Origin: an alpha proteobacterium BAL199
GTDB lineage: Bacteria; Pseudomonadota; Alphaproteobacteria; Thalassobaculales; Thalassobaculaceae
DNA length: 64,000 nt
Direction: 5' to 3'
Assembly: GCA_000171835.1 (NCBI GenBank)
Contig: ABHC01000002.1
Span: 62,001-126,000, forward strand
This document shows positions 39,969 through 47,658 of this stretch, piece by piece. The notes under the pieces were generated by a model. It worked only from the letters and a program-made list of their open reading frames with translations, was not told the origin of the DNA and did not search any database. A program made the translations under genes and the position numbers. Position 1 is the stretch's first letter. Each line of letters starts with the position of its first letter.

Positions 39969-40796
39969 ATGAGCGGGTGGCCGGTCGGAATCCATACCTA
40001 CTCCTACATCTGGCAAATGTCGGCTCACGACACGTTGGTTCATCTGGCAGACCGCGGATACCGACGGTTCGAGCTGCTGATCAACCGGCCTCATGTCTGG
40101 CCAGAGGAACTGACGGAAGCAGAGCGACGGGCGACCGCCCGCCTGCTTGCCGAGCGGAACCTGACGATCGAGGTTCTGAACCCGCCGAGCCTCGATTTGA
40201 ATCTGGTCAGCCCGTCGCCGGAAATGCGATCGATGACCCGTGCGCACTACCGTCGGGTGATCGAGTTGGCGGCGGATTGGAGCGTGCCCCAGGTTCTGGT
40301 GGTGCCGGGCAAGACCCATCCGCTGCTCCCGGCCCCGGCCGATCGGGTTTGGGGATGGTTCGCCGAGGCCGTTGCCGAGTTGGATCGGTATGCCGAGGAC
40401 AAGGGGCTCGGGATCGTTCTGGAGAACATCCCGATGGCGTTCCTGCCAACGGCCGACGCCCTGATGAGCGCGATCGATCGGCTGGGCAACGACCGGCTCG
40501 GGATCTGCTACGACGCCGCCAACGCGGTGTTCGCGCGGGAATCTCCCGGTGATGGGCTGCGCCTCGTCGCATCGCGGCTGAAGGTGCTGCACCTGTCCGA
40601 TACCGGGCTGCAAAAGTGGGATCACGCCACCATCGGTTCCGGGGTGGTGCCGTTCGCCGAGGTCGCCGATGCCATGCGCAAGATCGGCGTGGATGTACCG
40701 ACCATGCTGGAGATCATCTCGCCGGACGGCGACGCCGATATCGCCAAGAGCCATCGGGCGTTGGCTGGCCTTGGTTGGGAACCGGCACCCGCGTGA
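39969..40796 (+). CDS. TIM-barrel sugar isomerase/epimerase family protein
   Basis: A 275-residue xylose-isomerase-like TIM barrel. Metal-ligand candidates are the Glu in GIVLENIPMAF, the Asp in CYDAANAVF, the His in LHLSDTG and the Glu in TMLEIISPDGD. The family includes IolE dehydratase, hydroxypyruvate isomerase and 3-keto sugar isomerases. GGAG lies upstream of the ATG, and 28 bases separate it from the ThDP gene. With the SDR next door it resembles a cyclitol or sugar-acid route, but the substrate is not readable. Confidence 0.88.
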   Translation: MSGWPVGIHTYSYIWQMSAHDTLVHLADRGYRRFELLINRPHVWPEELTEAERRATARLLAERNLTIEVLNPPSLDLNLVSPSPEMRSMTRAHYRRVIELAADWSVPQVLVVPGKTHPLLPAPADRVWGWFAEAVAELDRYAEDKGLGIVLENIPMAFLPTADALMSAIDRLGNDRLGICYDAANAVFARESPGDGLRLVASRLKVLHLSDTGLQKWDHATIGSGVVPFAEVADAMRKIGVDVPTMLEIISPDGDADIAKSHRALAGLGWEPAPA

Positions 40797-40824
40797 ACGT
40801 CAGGCTCATTGGGGAGACGCAGGA

Positions 40825-41583
40825 ATGACCGAACAATTCGAGGTTAACGGACTCAGGGCGGTGGTAACCGGCGGCGCCGGCGACATCGGCCGGTGTCTGG
40901 TGGCGGGTTTGGCGGGCGGCGGAGCGAGAGTACTGGCCGTCGATCGCGATGCCGACGCGCTTCATGACGCGATGGACGAGTGGGCCAGCGAGCGGGTGAG
41001 CATCGCGGTCTGCGACATAACCAACGAGGCCGCCGTCGACAGACTGTTCGCCGATGATGTGGCGGACGGTTTGGGCGGCATCGACCTGCTGGTAAACAAT
41101 GCCGGAGTCATGGTTCGGGCGGCCCCCGACGAGACTGAGTTCGAGCATTGGCGGTCGCTGATGAGCGTGAACGTCGACGCCGCGTTCCTGTGCGCGCGGG
41201 CTGCCGGACGGCTGATGAAGCCACGTGGGCAGGGCGTGATCGTCAACATCTCCTCCATCGCCTCGATCAAGGCACTGGACGGTCGCGTTGCGTATTGCAC
41301 GTCCAAGGCGGCCATCGCCCACATGACCCGCTCGCTCGCACTGGAGTGGGGACCGTTCGGCATCCGCAGCAATGCCATAGCGCCGGGTTTCATTCGGACG
41401 CGCATGAACGCCGACCTGCGCCGCGATCCGGTCCGAACGGCGGCGATGACCGACCAGGTGCCGCTCAAGCGTTTTGCCGAGCCGGAGGAACTGGTTGGTC
41501 CACTGCTGTTCCTGGCGTCGCAGGCGGCACGCTACGTGAACGGCCACATCCTGTTCGTTGATGGCGGACTGCAGGTCACCTGA
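40825..41583 (+). CDS. SDR family oxidoreductase
   Basis: A 252-residue classical short-chain dehydrogenase. It has VVTGGAGDIGR for NAD(P) binding, LLVNNAGVMV, catalytic Ser in NISSIASIKA, and the YxxxK pair in YCTSKAAIAH. The C-terminal block includes APGFIRTRMN and VNGHILFVDGG. It closes the IclR-controlled island, with a 28-base gap after the isomerase gene and a GGAGA-type ribosome binding site. The reaction would be oxidation or reduction of a sugar or polyol; the direction is unknown. Confidence 0.93.
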   Translation: MTEQFEVNGLRAVVTGGAGDIGRCLVAGLAGGGARVLAVDRDADALHDAMDEWASERVSIAVCDITNEAAVDRLFADDVADGLGGIDLLVNNAGVMVRAAPDETEFEHWRSLMSVNVDAAFLCARAAGRLMKPRGQGVIVNISSIASIKALDGRVAYCTSKAAIAHMTRSLALEWGPFGIRSNAIAPGFIRTRMNADLRRDPVRTAAMTDQVPLKRFAEPEELVGPLLFLASQAARYVNGHILFVDGGLQVT

Positions 41584-41635
41584 CGGGCCGACCGGGATGG
41601 ATTGCAGCCGTATCGAATTGTCTGGCGCCGTTTGC

Positions 41636-42061
41636 TTAGGTCTCTTCAACCTGCTTCACGCCGCCGAGGCGGTAGTGCAGGAATGAGAAGCTGACGCCAA
41701 AGGTCAGGATCCCGACGACGGTCAACTGTCCTGCGGTTATCAGGTCATCGGTCGTCCGCAACTCGACCCACTCGGCCTCGACGAGATACCAGGAGGCAGC
41801 GGCGAACATGATGGTAATCAATCCCACGCCGCCCTTCTGGAGCGACCGCCGGGTGATGTCACCGATCGTGTAGAACCCGAACCCGAGCGCGCCAGCTATG
41901 GCGATCTGCAGCACATGCTCGCTCGGCGGCTGAAGCGCGTCGGACGTTACCCAGTGGTAGTAGGAATACCCACTGGCGTTGTAGGCGCTGAACACGATGA
42001 AGATGCAGAACAGCACACGCGCCAGCACGCCGCCTAGATCAAGGGTGTGAGTGTTTCCCAT
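41636..42061 (-). CDS. Four-helix inner-membrane protein (DUF6524-like)
   Basis: A 141-residue protein with about four hydrophobic helices: VLFCIFIVFSAYNASGYSYY at the start, then LQIAIAGALGFGFYTIGD, GLITIMFAAASWYLV and a final LTVVGILTFGVSFSFLHY. The pattern resembles DUF6524, which I recall only loosely, so the label is tentative. The ATG at 42061 has GGAGG-type sequence upstream; an in-frame GTG two codons earlier is less suited. It is convergent with the SDR gene. Confidence 0.72.
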   Translation of the reverse strand: MGNTHTLDLGGVLARVLFCIFIVFSAYNASGYSYYHWVTSDALQPPSEHVLQIAIAGALGFGFYTIGDITRRSLQKGGVGLITIMFAAASWYLVEAEWVELRTTDDLITAGQLTVVGILTFGVSFSFLHYRLGGVKQVEET

Positions 42062-42130
42062 GGCCACCCTCCGGCCTGTCCCGGACTCCCAATCGAGCCG
42101 GGATATCGGCCCGGCTACAGTCCAGCAAAC

Positions 42131-43168
42131 TTATCGCGTGGCGCTAGGGGCTGCAACGGCAGATGGTCCAGGACATCCAACAGCCGCCGTCATTGCCGCA
42201 CAAACGGTGACCGCAGCTTGCTCACGGGCAACCGAGGATGCCCGTGTGTGGGCGTCTTGAACAATCCGGCGCAACCCGGCCTCGAACGCGGGTCGGCTGA
42301 CGGCGCTGTCAATCCGGTTGACCGTGAAGTCGAGTCCCCAGATTCCCGCCGAGACCGCCGCTAGTGTCGCGATGGCGGTGCCAATTCCGGACACATTCGC
42401 GACCGGCGATGCAACAAGGCCGCCGACGACCGGTGCCAGAAGCAGGCGGGTGACCACGCTGATCGTGCGGGTGGCCAACGGCCGGAGCGATCGGACCAAT
42501 ACCTGATCCGTGGTGCCGCCGCCGTCCTCGTCGACGTTGAGCATGGCGCGCTGCAGCAGATTGGGCGGAGGAGGGGCGCTAAGCAGCGTCGCCGACAGAA
42601 GCGGGTTGCCATAGCGTTCCAGGGCCGGTTGCGGGTCTACGGCACGTTGCGCAGCCAACCGTTCGATGCGAGCACGTCGCGCTGCAGCCAGTTGAGAATC
42701 GAGCGCGACCAATCTGACCATCGTCCGCTGCCAGGCGTCGTCCAGCGATCGGGCGGTCTGCGTCGGCAGCACAACCGTGTCCTCGAAACGTTCAACCACA
42801 ACGAGAGCAAGTCGGTCGTGGACGGATTTTGGATCCGGCGTCCCGCGATCATAAATCTCGCGCGCGGCCTCGGTTGTACCGACATAGGCAAGGTCCCACG
42901 CGGTGAACAGGCTCGTCAGCCAACCGAACACCCAGTCAGAATAGGCGGTGACACGGCGATCCATGGCGTCAAAGGGCGGGGAGACCGCGCCATCGACCAG
43001 TCTCGGCGCGGCACGATGCAAGGTCGTTGCGTCATTGGCGACCCACGCCGCAGCTTGCGCTTCTAGGATGTTGGCGGCCGCCGGCATGGGTGCCAGAAGC
43101 ACCCAGGCAAGCAACAGCAGGAATGCCGGACACGATATCCCGGTCGGCTTGCGGAGCACCGCGATCAT
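42131..43168 (-). CDS. Secreted protein with C-terminal membrane hairpin, unknown
   Basis: A 345-residue protein. An N-terminal signal peptide (from MIAVLRKPTG, hydrophobic to MPAAA) precedes a periplasmic helical region rich in Arg and Ala (AAARRARIERLAAQRA). Two Gly/Ala/Val-rich helices lie near the C terminus (LLLAPVVGGLVASPVANVSGIG and TAIATLAAVSAGIWGL). The small-residue helix pair recalls the glycine-zipper proteins of the same region. The start is uncertain; an earlier ATG is possible. It is divergent from the 43375 gene. I recognise no family. Confidence 0.68.
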   Translation of the reverse strand: MIAVLRKPTGISCPAFLLLLAWVLLAPMPAAANILEAQAAAWVANDATTLHRAAPRLVDGAVSPPFDAMDRRVTAYSDWVFGWLTSLFTAWDLAYVGTTEAAREIYDRGTPDPKSVHDRLALVVVERFEDTVVLPTQTARSLDDAWQRTMVRLVALDSQLAAARRARIERLAAQRAVDPQPALERYGNPLLSATLLSAPPPPNLLQRAMLNVDEDGGGTTDQVLVRSLRPLATRTISVVTRLLLAPVVGGLVASPVANVSGIGTAIATLAAVSAGIWGLDFTVNRIDSAVSRPAFEAGLRRIVQDAHTRASSVAREQAAVTVCAAMTAAVGCPGPSAVAAPSATR

Positions 43169-43374
43169 CCAAGGTTCCCTTGCCAGTGTGCTCGAGCACA
43201 TCAGGCACCTGTACGGCCAGCCACCCTGGTAGGGCAAGATTATACCGCAACGCGAAGAAAGACGGTGGCGCGCCGATAACGTGAATGTCATCATAGCGCT
43301 GTAATTCCAGAATTGATGTAAGACGTCGGCGTCGGAGTTGACGTTGGAAACGGAATGACGTGAAGGAGAAGCAG

Positions 43375-43821
43375 ATGCGCGCCTGGCAGATCGCCGTTTT
43401 CATGTTCGGAGCTTTGATGCTGTCGGTTTCCGGCGTTCAGGCCCAGACGGCGGGAGCGACCACACCGCCTGCCGCCGCCGCCGCTCCGGCCCAGAAATCG
43501 GCGAGCGCCGCCCAGCAGGTGCTGACGCCAGAGCAGATCGAGGAGCTGCAGTCGATGGTGGGCCGCATGCAGTCGGCCATGCAGGACATGGTCAACTCGG
43601 CGCGCAGCACGGCGGGCCGGTTGGCGAGCGGCAGTCAGACCGTCGTCCTCAGCACCAACGAGATTGCGGCGATCGCAATTGGGGCTGCCGGCGGGGCCAT
43701 TCTGATCGATCTGCTTGGCGGTGGCGGCTTGGCGACAATCGCCGGTGCCGTCGTCGGCGGTGTTGCGGCGCATTGGTTCGTTACGGCCCCGCCAATGGGG
43801 CAGACGACGGGAACAAGCTGA
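43375..43821 (+). CDS. Secreted glycine-zipper membrane protein
   Basis: A 148-residue protein. A signal peptide ends near GVQAQ (residue 24). An Ala/Pro-rich and helical segment with possible coiled coil follows (EQIEELQSMVGRMQSAMQD). Then come two Gly-rich helices (IAAIAIGAAGGAILIDLL and ATIAGAVVGGVAAHWF) ending in aromatic residues. A GAAGGAG ribosome binding site precedes the ATG. It is the first plus-strand gene of the Mic60 locus, and it shares the signal-hairpin-aromatic layout with the 30254 and 30652 genes. Confidence 0.78.
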   Translation: MRAWQIAVFMFGALMLSVSGVQAQTAGATTPPAAAAAPAQKSASAAQQVLTPEQIEELQSMVGRMQSAMQDMVNSARSTAGRLASGSQTVVLSTNEIAAIAIGAAGGAILIDLLGGGGLATIAGAVVGGVAAHWFVTAPPMGQTTGTS

Positions 43822-43888
43822 TCTCCGTCGTCATCAGTCGGTGCTGTAGTCGGTGAAAGCCGGTTGCTTCATCGTTAATAGCTTGAAA

Positions 43889-43929
43889 CATCAGGCTCGA
43901 TGCGGTTTGTACGTGCATCAAGCCTGATG
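43889..43929 (+). other. Long near-perfect inverted repeat upstream of the 43961 gene
   Basis: CATCAGGCTCGATGC (43889-43903) pairs with GCATCAAGCCTGATG (43915-43929) in 14 of 15 positions around an 11-base loop. No T-run follows it, so a simple intrinsic terminator is unlikely. It lies between the 43375 and 43961 genes, about 30 bases before the second start. It could be an RNA structure controlling that gene or an operator. Confidence 0.6.
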
Positions 43930-43960
43930 GTGAGGCTGTGTAAGGACGGGCGACACTGAG

Positions 43961-44413
43961 ATGGACCACACGATGCCGCAGGGGACGGATGGCCGGCGCC
44001 GGTTTGCGGACACGGTCCGTATTGAGGCGATGAACGGCGGTTTCATCCGGGCAGATGAGGAGCGGCGTCTGCTGCAGGACGGCATGGCGCGCTACAATCT
44101 GTCATTGGAGGAAGCACGCGGAGTGCTGCTCTCGACGGTCAACGACCAGGGATTCTCACTGCAACGAGCGACCGAGGCAGAGATCAGAGACCTGATCCTG
44201 GTTCAGTCGGCACGGAACCGGGGCCGCCGATTGTCCAAAGCGGAATTCCAGCAAGCGGTCGAAATGTATCGGGCAAAGACCAAGGGACGGGTGACGGTCG
44301 ACGAAGCCCGGTTGCGCGTCAAGGCGATCATGGATGAGAACAACGTCCAGCCTAAAAGGGCTGGGTGGGTGATCCGGTCGCGCCGTTGGTACAATTCGAT
44401 CAAGGCCACCTGA
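43961..44413 (+). CDS. RRW-motif domain protein (paralogue of the 35322 gene N-terminus)
   Basis: A 150-residue helical protein. From residue 14 to the end it aligns with residues 4-135 of the 35322 gene product. Shared blocks are GGFIRADEERRLL, EEARGVLLS, FQQAVEMYRAK and IRSRRWYNSI, with equal spacing. It has no signal peptide, membrane helix or NTF2 tail. The charged, Arg-rich C terminus could bind nucleic acid, lipid or protein; nothing supports one over another. It is followed 49 bases later by the first Mic60-like gene, so it is probably in the same unit. The strong hairpin lies just upstream. Confidence 0.78.
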   Translation: MDHTMPQGTDGRRRFADTVRIEAMNGGFIRADEERRLLQDGMARYNLSLEEARGVLLSTVNDQGFSLQRATEAEIRDLILVQSARNRGRRLSKAEFQQAVEMYRAKTKGRVTVDEARLRVKAIMDENNVQPKRAGWVIRSRRWYNSIKAT

Positions 44414-44462
44414 TCTAGAATGGAGCGATCCGGCTTGTTGCCGGTGGAGGGGGATTGCGGGT

Positions 44463-45866
44463 ATGGCAAACCGACCGTTACCGAACGTGGATCCCGATGC
44501 GCTGTCGAAGCTCGCCAGCCAGTATCCGGGCAGCAACGACGGGCGCGCGGAGCCTAAGCTAGGTGGTAGCAGCGGCGGCGGTGGTGGGTCGACCGGCGGT
44601 GGCCCCGGCGACGGTGGTGGCGATCGTCCGTCAGCCAAAGCCGGCGCTGTGACCAAAGCGGAGACCTCTCCGAAGCCCGCAGCGAAAACCGGCGTGTTCT
44701 GGCCAGCGCTCTTTGCGGTTGTTGCGATCGTAGCGGCGTTCGCATCGTTGGCGGCGCCCAGCTTGCGGAGCGAGGCGCGGGCGCTTCTCCAACGTTACAT
44801 CCCGCAGTTGGAAGCCAAGACTGTTGACCTTATTACCGGTCATGACACACGGCGCCTGGAGGTTACCTACGACGGCCTAGACCAGCGGATCGCCAGTTTG
44901 ACCGAAGCGCTCGGGCGGATTGCGGCGGCGCCGGGGCTGGATCCTACGGCAGCGCGTGAGTTGTTGCTGAAGACCGAGCAGAACGAGCGCCTCGGTGCGG
45001 TGGAAGCGGCTGCTGCTGCTCAGAAAATCACGCTGGATGGGATCGCCGACCGCCTCAATGGGGTCGACAAGCAGATTGCGGGTCTTGACGAGGTCCGGCA
45101 GTCGATCGATGCGCTCGCGGGACGGGCGGCGTCGGCGGAGCAGGCGCTGGCTGCGTTGCAGGAATCCCTTGCTTCGGTTCAGGCCACCCTCGCGACGTTA
45201 GGCGCATCGGACGCTCAGACGGCTGCTTTGATCGAGGGAATGTCTGGCCGGTTTGACGCGCTGTCAGCCGAGATTGCCACGGCGCACGAACGGCTGGCTC
45301 CGGTCGCCGCACTGACGAACCGGGTTGCCGAGCAGCGCAAATCTATGGAACTCCCGCTGATCGGCATGACCCAGCTCCGCATCGCTCTCAATCGGGATAC
45401 GCCGTTCAAGATGGAGCTTGCACTGGCCAAGCAGCTTGTCGGTGACGATGCGGAATCGTTGGCGGCTCTTGCAGCGTTGGAATCTCAGGCAGGTACCGGA
45501 GTGGCAAGCCTGCGCAGCCTGCGCCGCGACTTCGCGTTCGCAGCGACCCAGATGGGCGGCACGTTGACTGTGATGCGCAGTTGGACTCAGCGCTTGAGCT
45601 CTTGGGTCGAGGTTCTGGTCGGTACCCGTTCGGTGCCCGAGGCAGATTCGATAGGACAGATGTCTGCTGCGATCGCGTCGATCGACGCGGTTCTTGAAGC
45701 TGGCCAGTTGGATCTGGCGATCAACGAGACGATCGCACTGAACAGTCGGCAGAGCGACGTGCTGCTCGATGGATGGATTGTGGAGGCCCGGCGTCGTCTC
45801 GCGACCGAGCGTGCGTTCGATCAGTTGTCTGCGCGGATCTACGCTCGGATCGGGACCTCCGGATAG
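44463..45866 (+). CDS. Mic60/mitofilin-like membrane protein (COG4223 type), copy 1
   Basis: A 467-residue protein. The order is a Gly/Ser-rich cytoplasmic head (residues 30-55), a single membrane helix (about 78-97, VFWPALFAVVAIVAAFASLA), a long helical/coiled-coil stretch (130-285), and a mitofilin-type C-terminal module. The last includes LRIALNRDTPFKMELALAK, LSSWVEVLVGTRSV and IVEARRRLATERAFDQLS. Alphaproteobacterial Mic60 proteins shape intracytoplasmic membrane; the usual copy is in a haem gene cluster, which is absent here. A second copy lies two genes on. The TAG stop is followed by an open, coding-like stretch in the same frame. Confidence 0.84.
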   Translation: MANRPLPNVDPDALSKLASQYPGSNDGRAEPKLGGSSGGGGGSTGGGPGDGGGDRPSAKAGAVTKAETSPKPAAKTGVFWPALFAVVAIVAAFASLAAPSLRSEARALLQRYIPQLEAKTVDLITGHDTRRLEVTYDGLDQRIASLTEALGRIAAAPGLDPTAARELLLKTEQNERLGAVEAAAAAQKITLDGIADRLNGVDKQIAGLDEVRQSIDALAGRAASAEQALAALQESLASVQATLATLGASDAQTAALIEGMSGRFDALSAEIATAHERLAPVAALTNRVAEQRKSMELPLIGMTQLRIALNRDTPFKMELALAKQLVGDDAESLAALAALESQAGTGVASLRSLRRDFAFAATQMGGTLTVMRSWTQRLSSWVEVLVGTRSVPEADSIGQMSAAIASIDAVLEAGQLDLAINETIALNSRQSDVLLDGWIVEARRRLATERAFDQLSARIYARIGTSG

Positions 45867-45941
45867 GACTCCCTCCAGCTTGGTGGTCCGGTCGTTACGG
45901 CCGCCGAGGCGGTTGCGGAACTCACGATCGAGGACGTCGTG

Positions 45942-46562
45942 GTGGACGGTGAGTTCGAGAGACTGCTCGACTGGGTCGGCGTACTGGCATTGAAGGCGAT
46001 CTCCGGGGGCTTTCTTATCGCGATGCCCGTCGTGGCACTCGCCCTGCTCGGGTGGCTCCACCGCCTCCCGAACCTTCGCGGGTATTGGCACGTGCCAATC
46101 GTGACAAGACCGGCGGTTGTTGCCGGCGCGCTGCTCGGGTGGGCGGTGCTCTATGCCAATCCGCACAGCCCAAGCTTTCGTATATCGGCGATTTTCGAGG
46201 TTGGGGGCGTTTGGGATCTGCCGTGGACGTTTTTCCTGCAGTATCGGGCGGATCCCGCGCTGTACGGCTACGATGCTCTATTGCCCGTTATTCAGAGCCC
46301 GGACATCGCTCCGATCCTGGCACTGGTGATGTTGGGCATCACCATCCTCTTGGGAATCTCGATCATTGCGGCATTGGTGTATCTTAAGGGAATCGATCTG
46401 GCGGCCGGCCTCGTCGGGATTGTGTTTCTCTGCCTGTTCTCCCAGGTGGTGACCGTCTATGCGATTACATTGGTCGCCTATACCTTTAACACTCTGAATT
46501 TTTGGGCGGCTGCGGTAGCGCTTGTTATACTGCAGTATTATCGCAAGGCGGCCGCTCATTGA
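45942..46562 (+). CDS. Polytopic membrane protein between the two Mic60-like genes
   Basis: A 206-residue protein with five to six hydrophobic helices (for example GGFLIAMPVVALALLGWL, LALVMLGITILLGISIIAAL and VGIVFLCLFSQVVTVYAITL) and few charges between them. A GAGGA sequence sits seven bases before GTG 45942 and four before GTG 45939. The reading frame is the same as the preceding Mic60-like gene; only the TAG at 45864 separates them. I do not recognise the family. Its position between two mitofilin-like genes suggests a membrane partner. Confidence 0.75.
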   Translation: MDGEFERLLDWVGVLALKAISGGFLIAMPVVALALLGWLHRLPNLRGYWHVPIVTRPAVVAGALLGWAVLYANPHSPSFRISAIFEVGGVWDLPWTFFLQYRADPALYGYDALLPVIQSPDIAPILALVMLGITILLGISIIAALVYLKGIDLAAGLVGIVFLCLFSQVVTVYAITLVAYTFNTLNFWAAAVALVILQYYRKAAAH

Positions 46563-46668
46563 GTGCGTTTGATTGGAATATGCTCCACGTGCGTCTTGAC
46601 TCGATCCGCCGGTGCCCCATGATCGAGCGACGCCCTTCTTGAACCAGCCACGATTGATCGGAGGCAAA

Positions 46669-47646
46669 ATGGCCGACGAAACCAAGCGACCCGCGCGTTC
46701 ACCGTCGACCCGAGCCGCGCCGAAAGCGCGGGCTCCGTCGAGCAAGGCAGCCGAGGCTCCCGTGGCATCTGAAGCGAAAATTGAAGTGACCGAGACCGCA
46801 CCGAAGGCCGAGGCGGCTCCGGCTCCTGTTGTCCATTCGTCTCCGGCTCCTGATCGGATGGCTGGCGCCGGAAACGGTGGGGTGGCCATGGCGGGTCTGT
46901 TCGCCGGTGTGATCGGCATCGTTCTGGCGCTCACTTATCCGCAATGGACGCCGATCGTGTACGGATCCACCGGGTCCAGTAACCGGGTCACGGCGGATCA
47001 GGTGCGCTCCGAATTGAAGGGCGAAGTTGCCGCTTTGAAGGCAACCGTCTCGGCGATGACTGAGCAGCAGGTCGCATTGGAGCAGGCAATCCGTACCGCC
47101 AAGCTTCCCGGCATCCTGATGGTCGCGGAGGATCTGCGTGCGGCGTTGGCCGGTTCCGAGCCTTATGCCGGACCGCTCAACCTGTTCCGGGCGCTGACAG
47201 GGGGGGATGAGGCCGCCGGACGGATCATCGCGTCCATCGAAGCGCGGGCCGAGGTTGGTGTGCCGAGTGTTGATGACCTGCAGGATCGTTTTGACGATGC
47301 CGCCCACGCAATCCTGACCGCGGAACAGCGGCCGCAGGCGCAGAGCGATCTGGCGTCACAGGTATCGGAGACCATGGCGAGTTTGACGGCCGCGACGATG
47401 CGGCTGCGCTGGCGGCTTGACGGTGCTCCCACCGGAGATGGTGTCTCGGCCGTGGTGGCACGCGCCGAGCAATCGGTTGGCAAGGGAGAGTTCCAGACGG
47501 CGATTGATACGCTCAGCGTTCTGCCGGCCGATCGTGCCGCGCTGGCGGCTTCCTGGATTGAACTCGTCCGAGCCCGGCTTACCGCGGAGGCTGTTCGCGA
47601 GGAACTGGACTCCTACATCATCGTCACGGCGTCGCGCATCCAGTAG
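46669..47646 (+). CDS. Mic60/mitofilin-like membrane protein, copy 2
   Basis: A 325-residue protein with a Pro/Ala/Lys-rich cytoplasmic head (1-65), one membrane helix (about 72-90, GVAMAGLFAGVIGIVLALTY), a shorter coiled segment, and the mitofilin signature at the C terminus (AVVARAEQSVGKGEFQTAID followed by WIELVRARLTAEAVREEL). Compared with copy 1 it has the same layout but lacks most of the long coiled coil. GGAGG lies four bases before the ATG at 46669; an earlier in-frame ATG is less likely. It ends 12 bases from the convergent ParA-like gene. Confidence 0.84.
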   Translation: MADETKRPARSPSTRAAPKARAPSSKAAEAPVASEAKIEVTETAPKAEAAPAPVVHSSPAPDRMAGAGNGGVAMAGLFAGVIGIVLALTYPQWTPIVYGSTGSSNRVTADQVRSELKGEVAALKATVSAMTEQQVALEQAIRTAKLPGILMVAEDLRAALAGSEPYAGPLNLFRALTGGDEAAGRIIASIEARAEVGVPSVDDLQDRFDDAAHAILTAEQRPQAQSDLASQVSETMASLTAATMRLRWRLDGAPTGDGVSAVVARAEQSVGKGEFQTAIDTLSVLPADRAALAASWIELVRARLTAEAVREELDSYIIVTASRIQ

Positions 47647-47658
47647 CGGGTTCGTTGA

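Noticed and set aside
30254-46562. Magnetosome gene island
   Set aside because: Glycine-rich membrane proteins recall Mms/Mam products, but no recognisable mam gene (for example mamA, B, K, M or E) is seen; the CDF at 29336 is of the zinc CzcD type.
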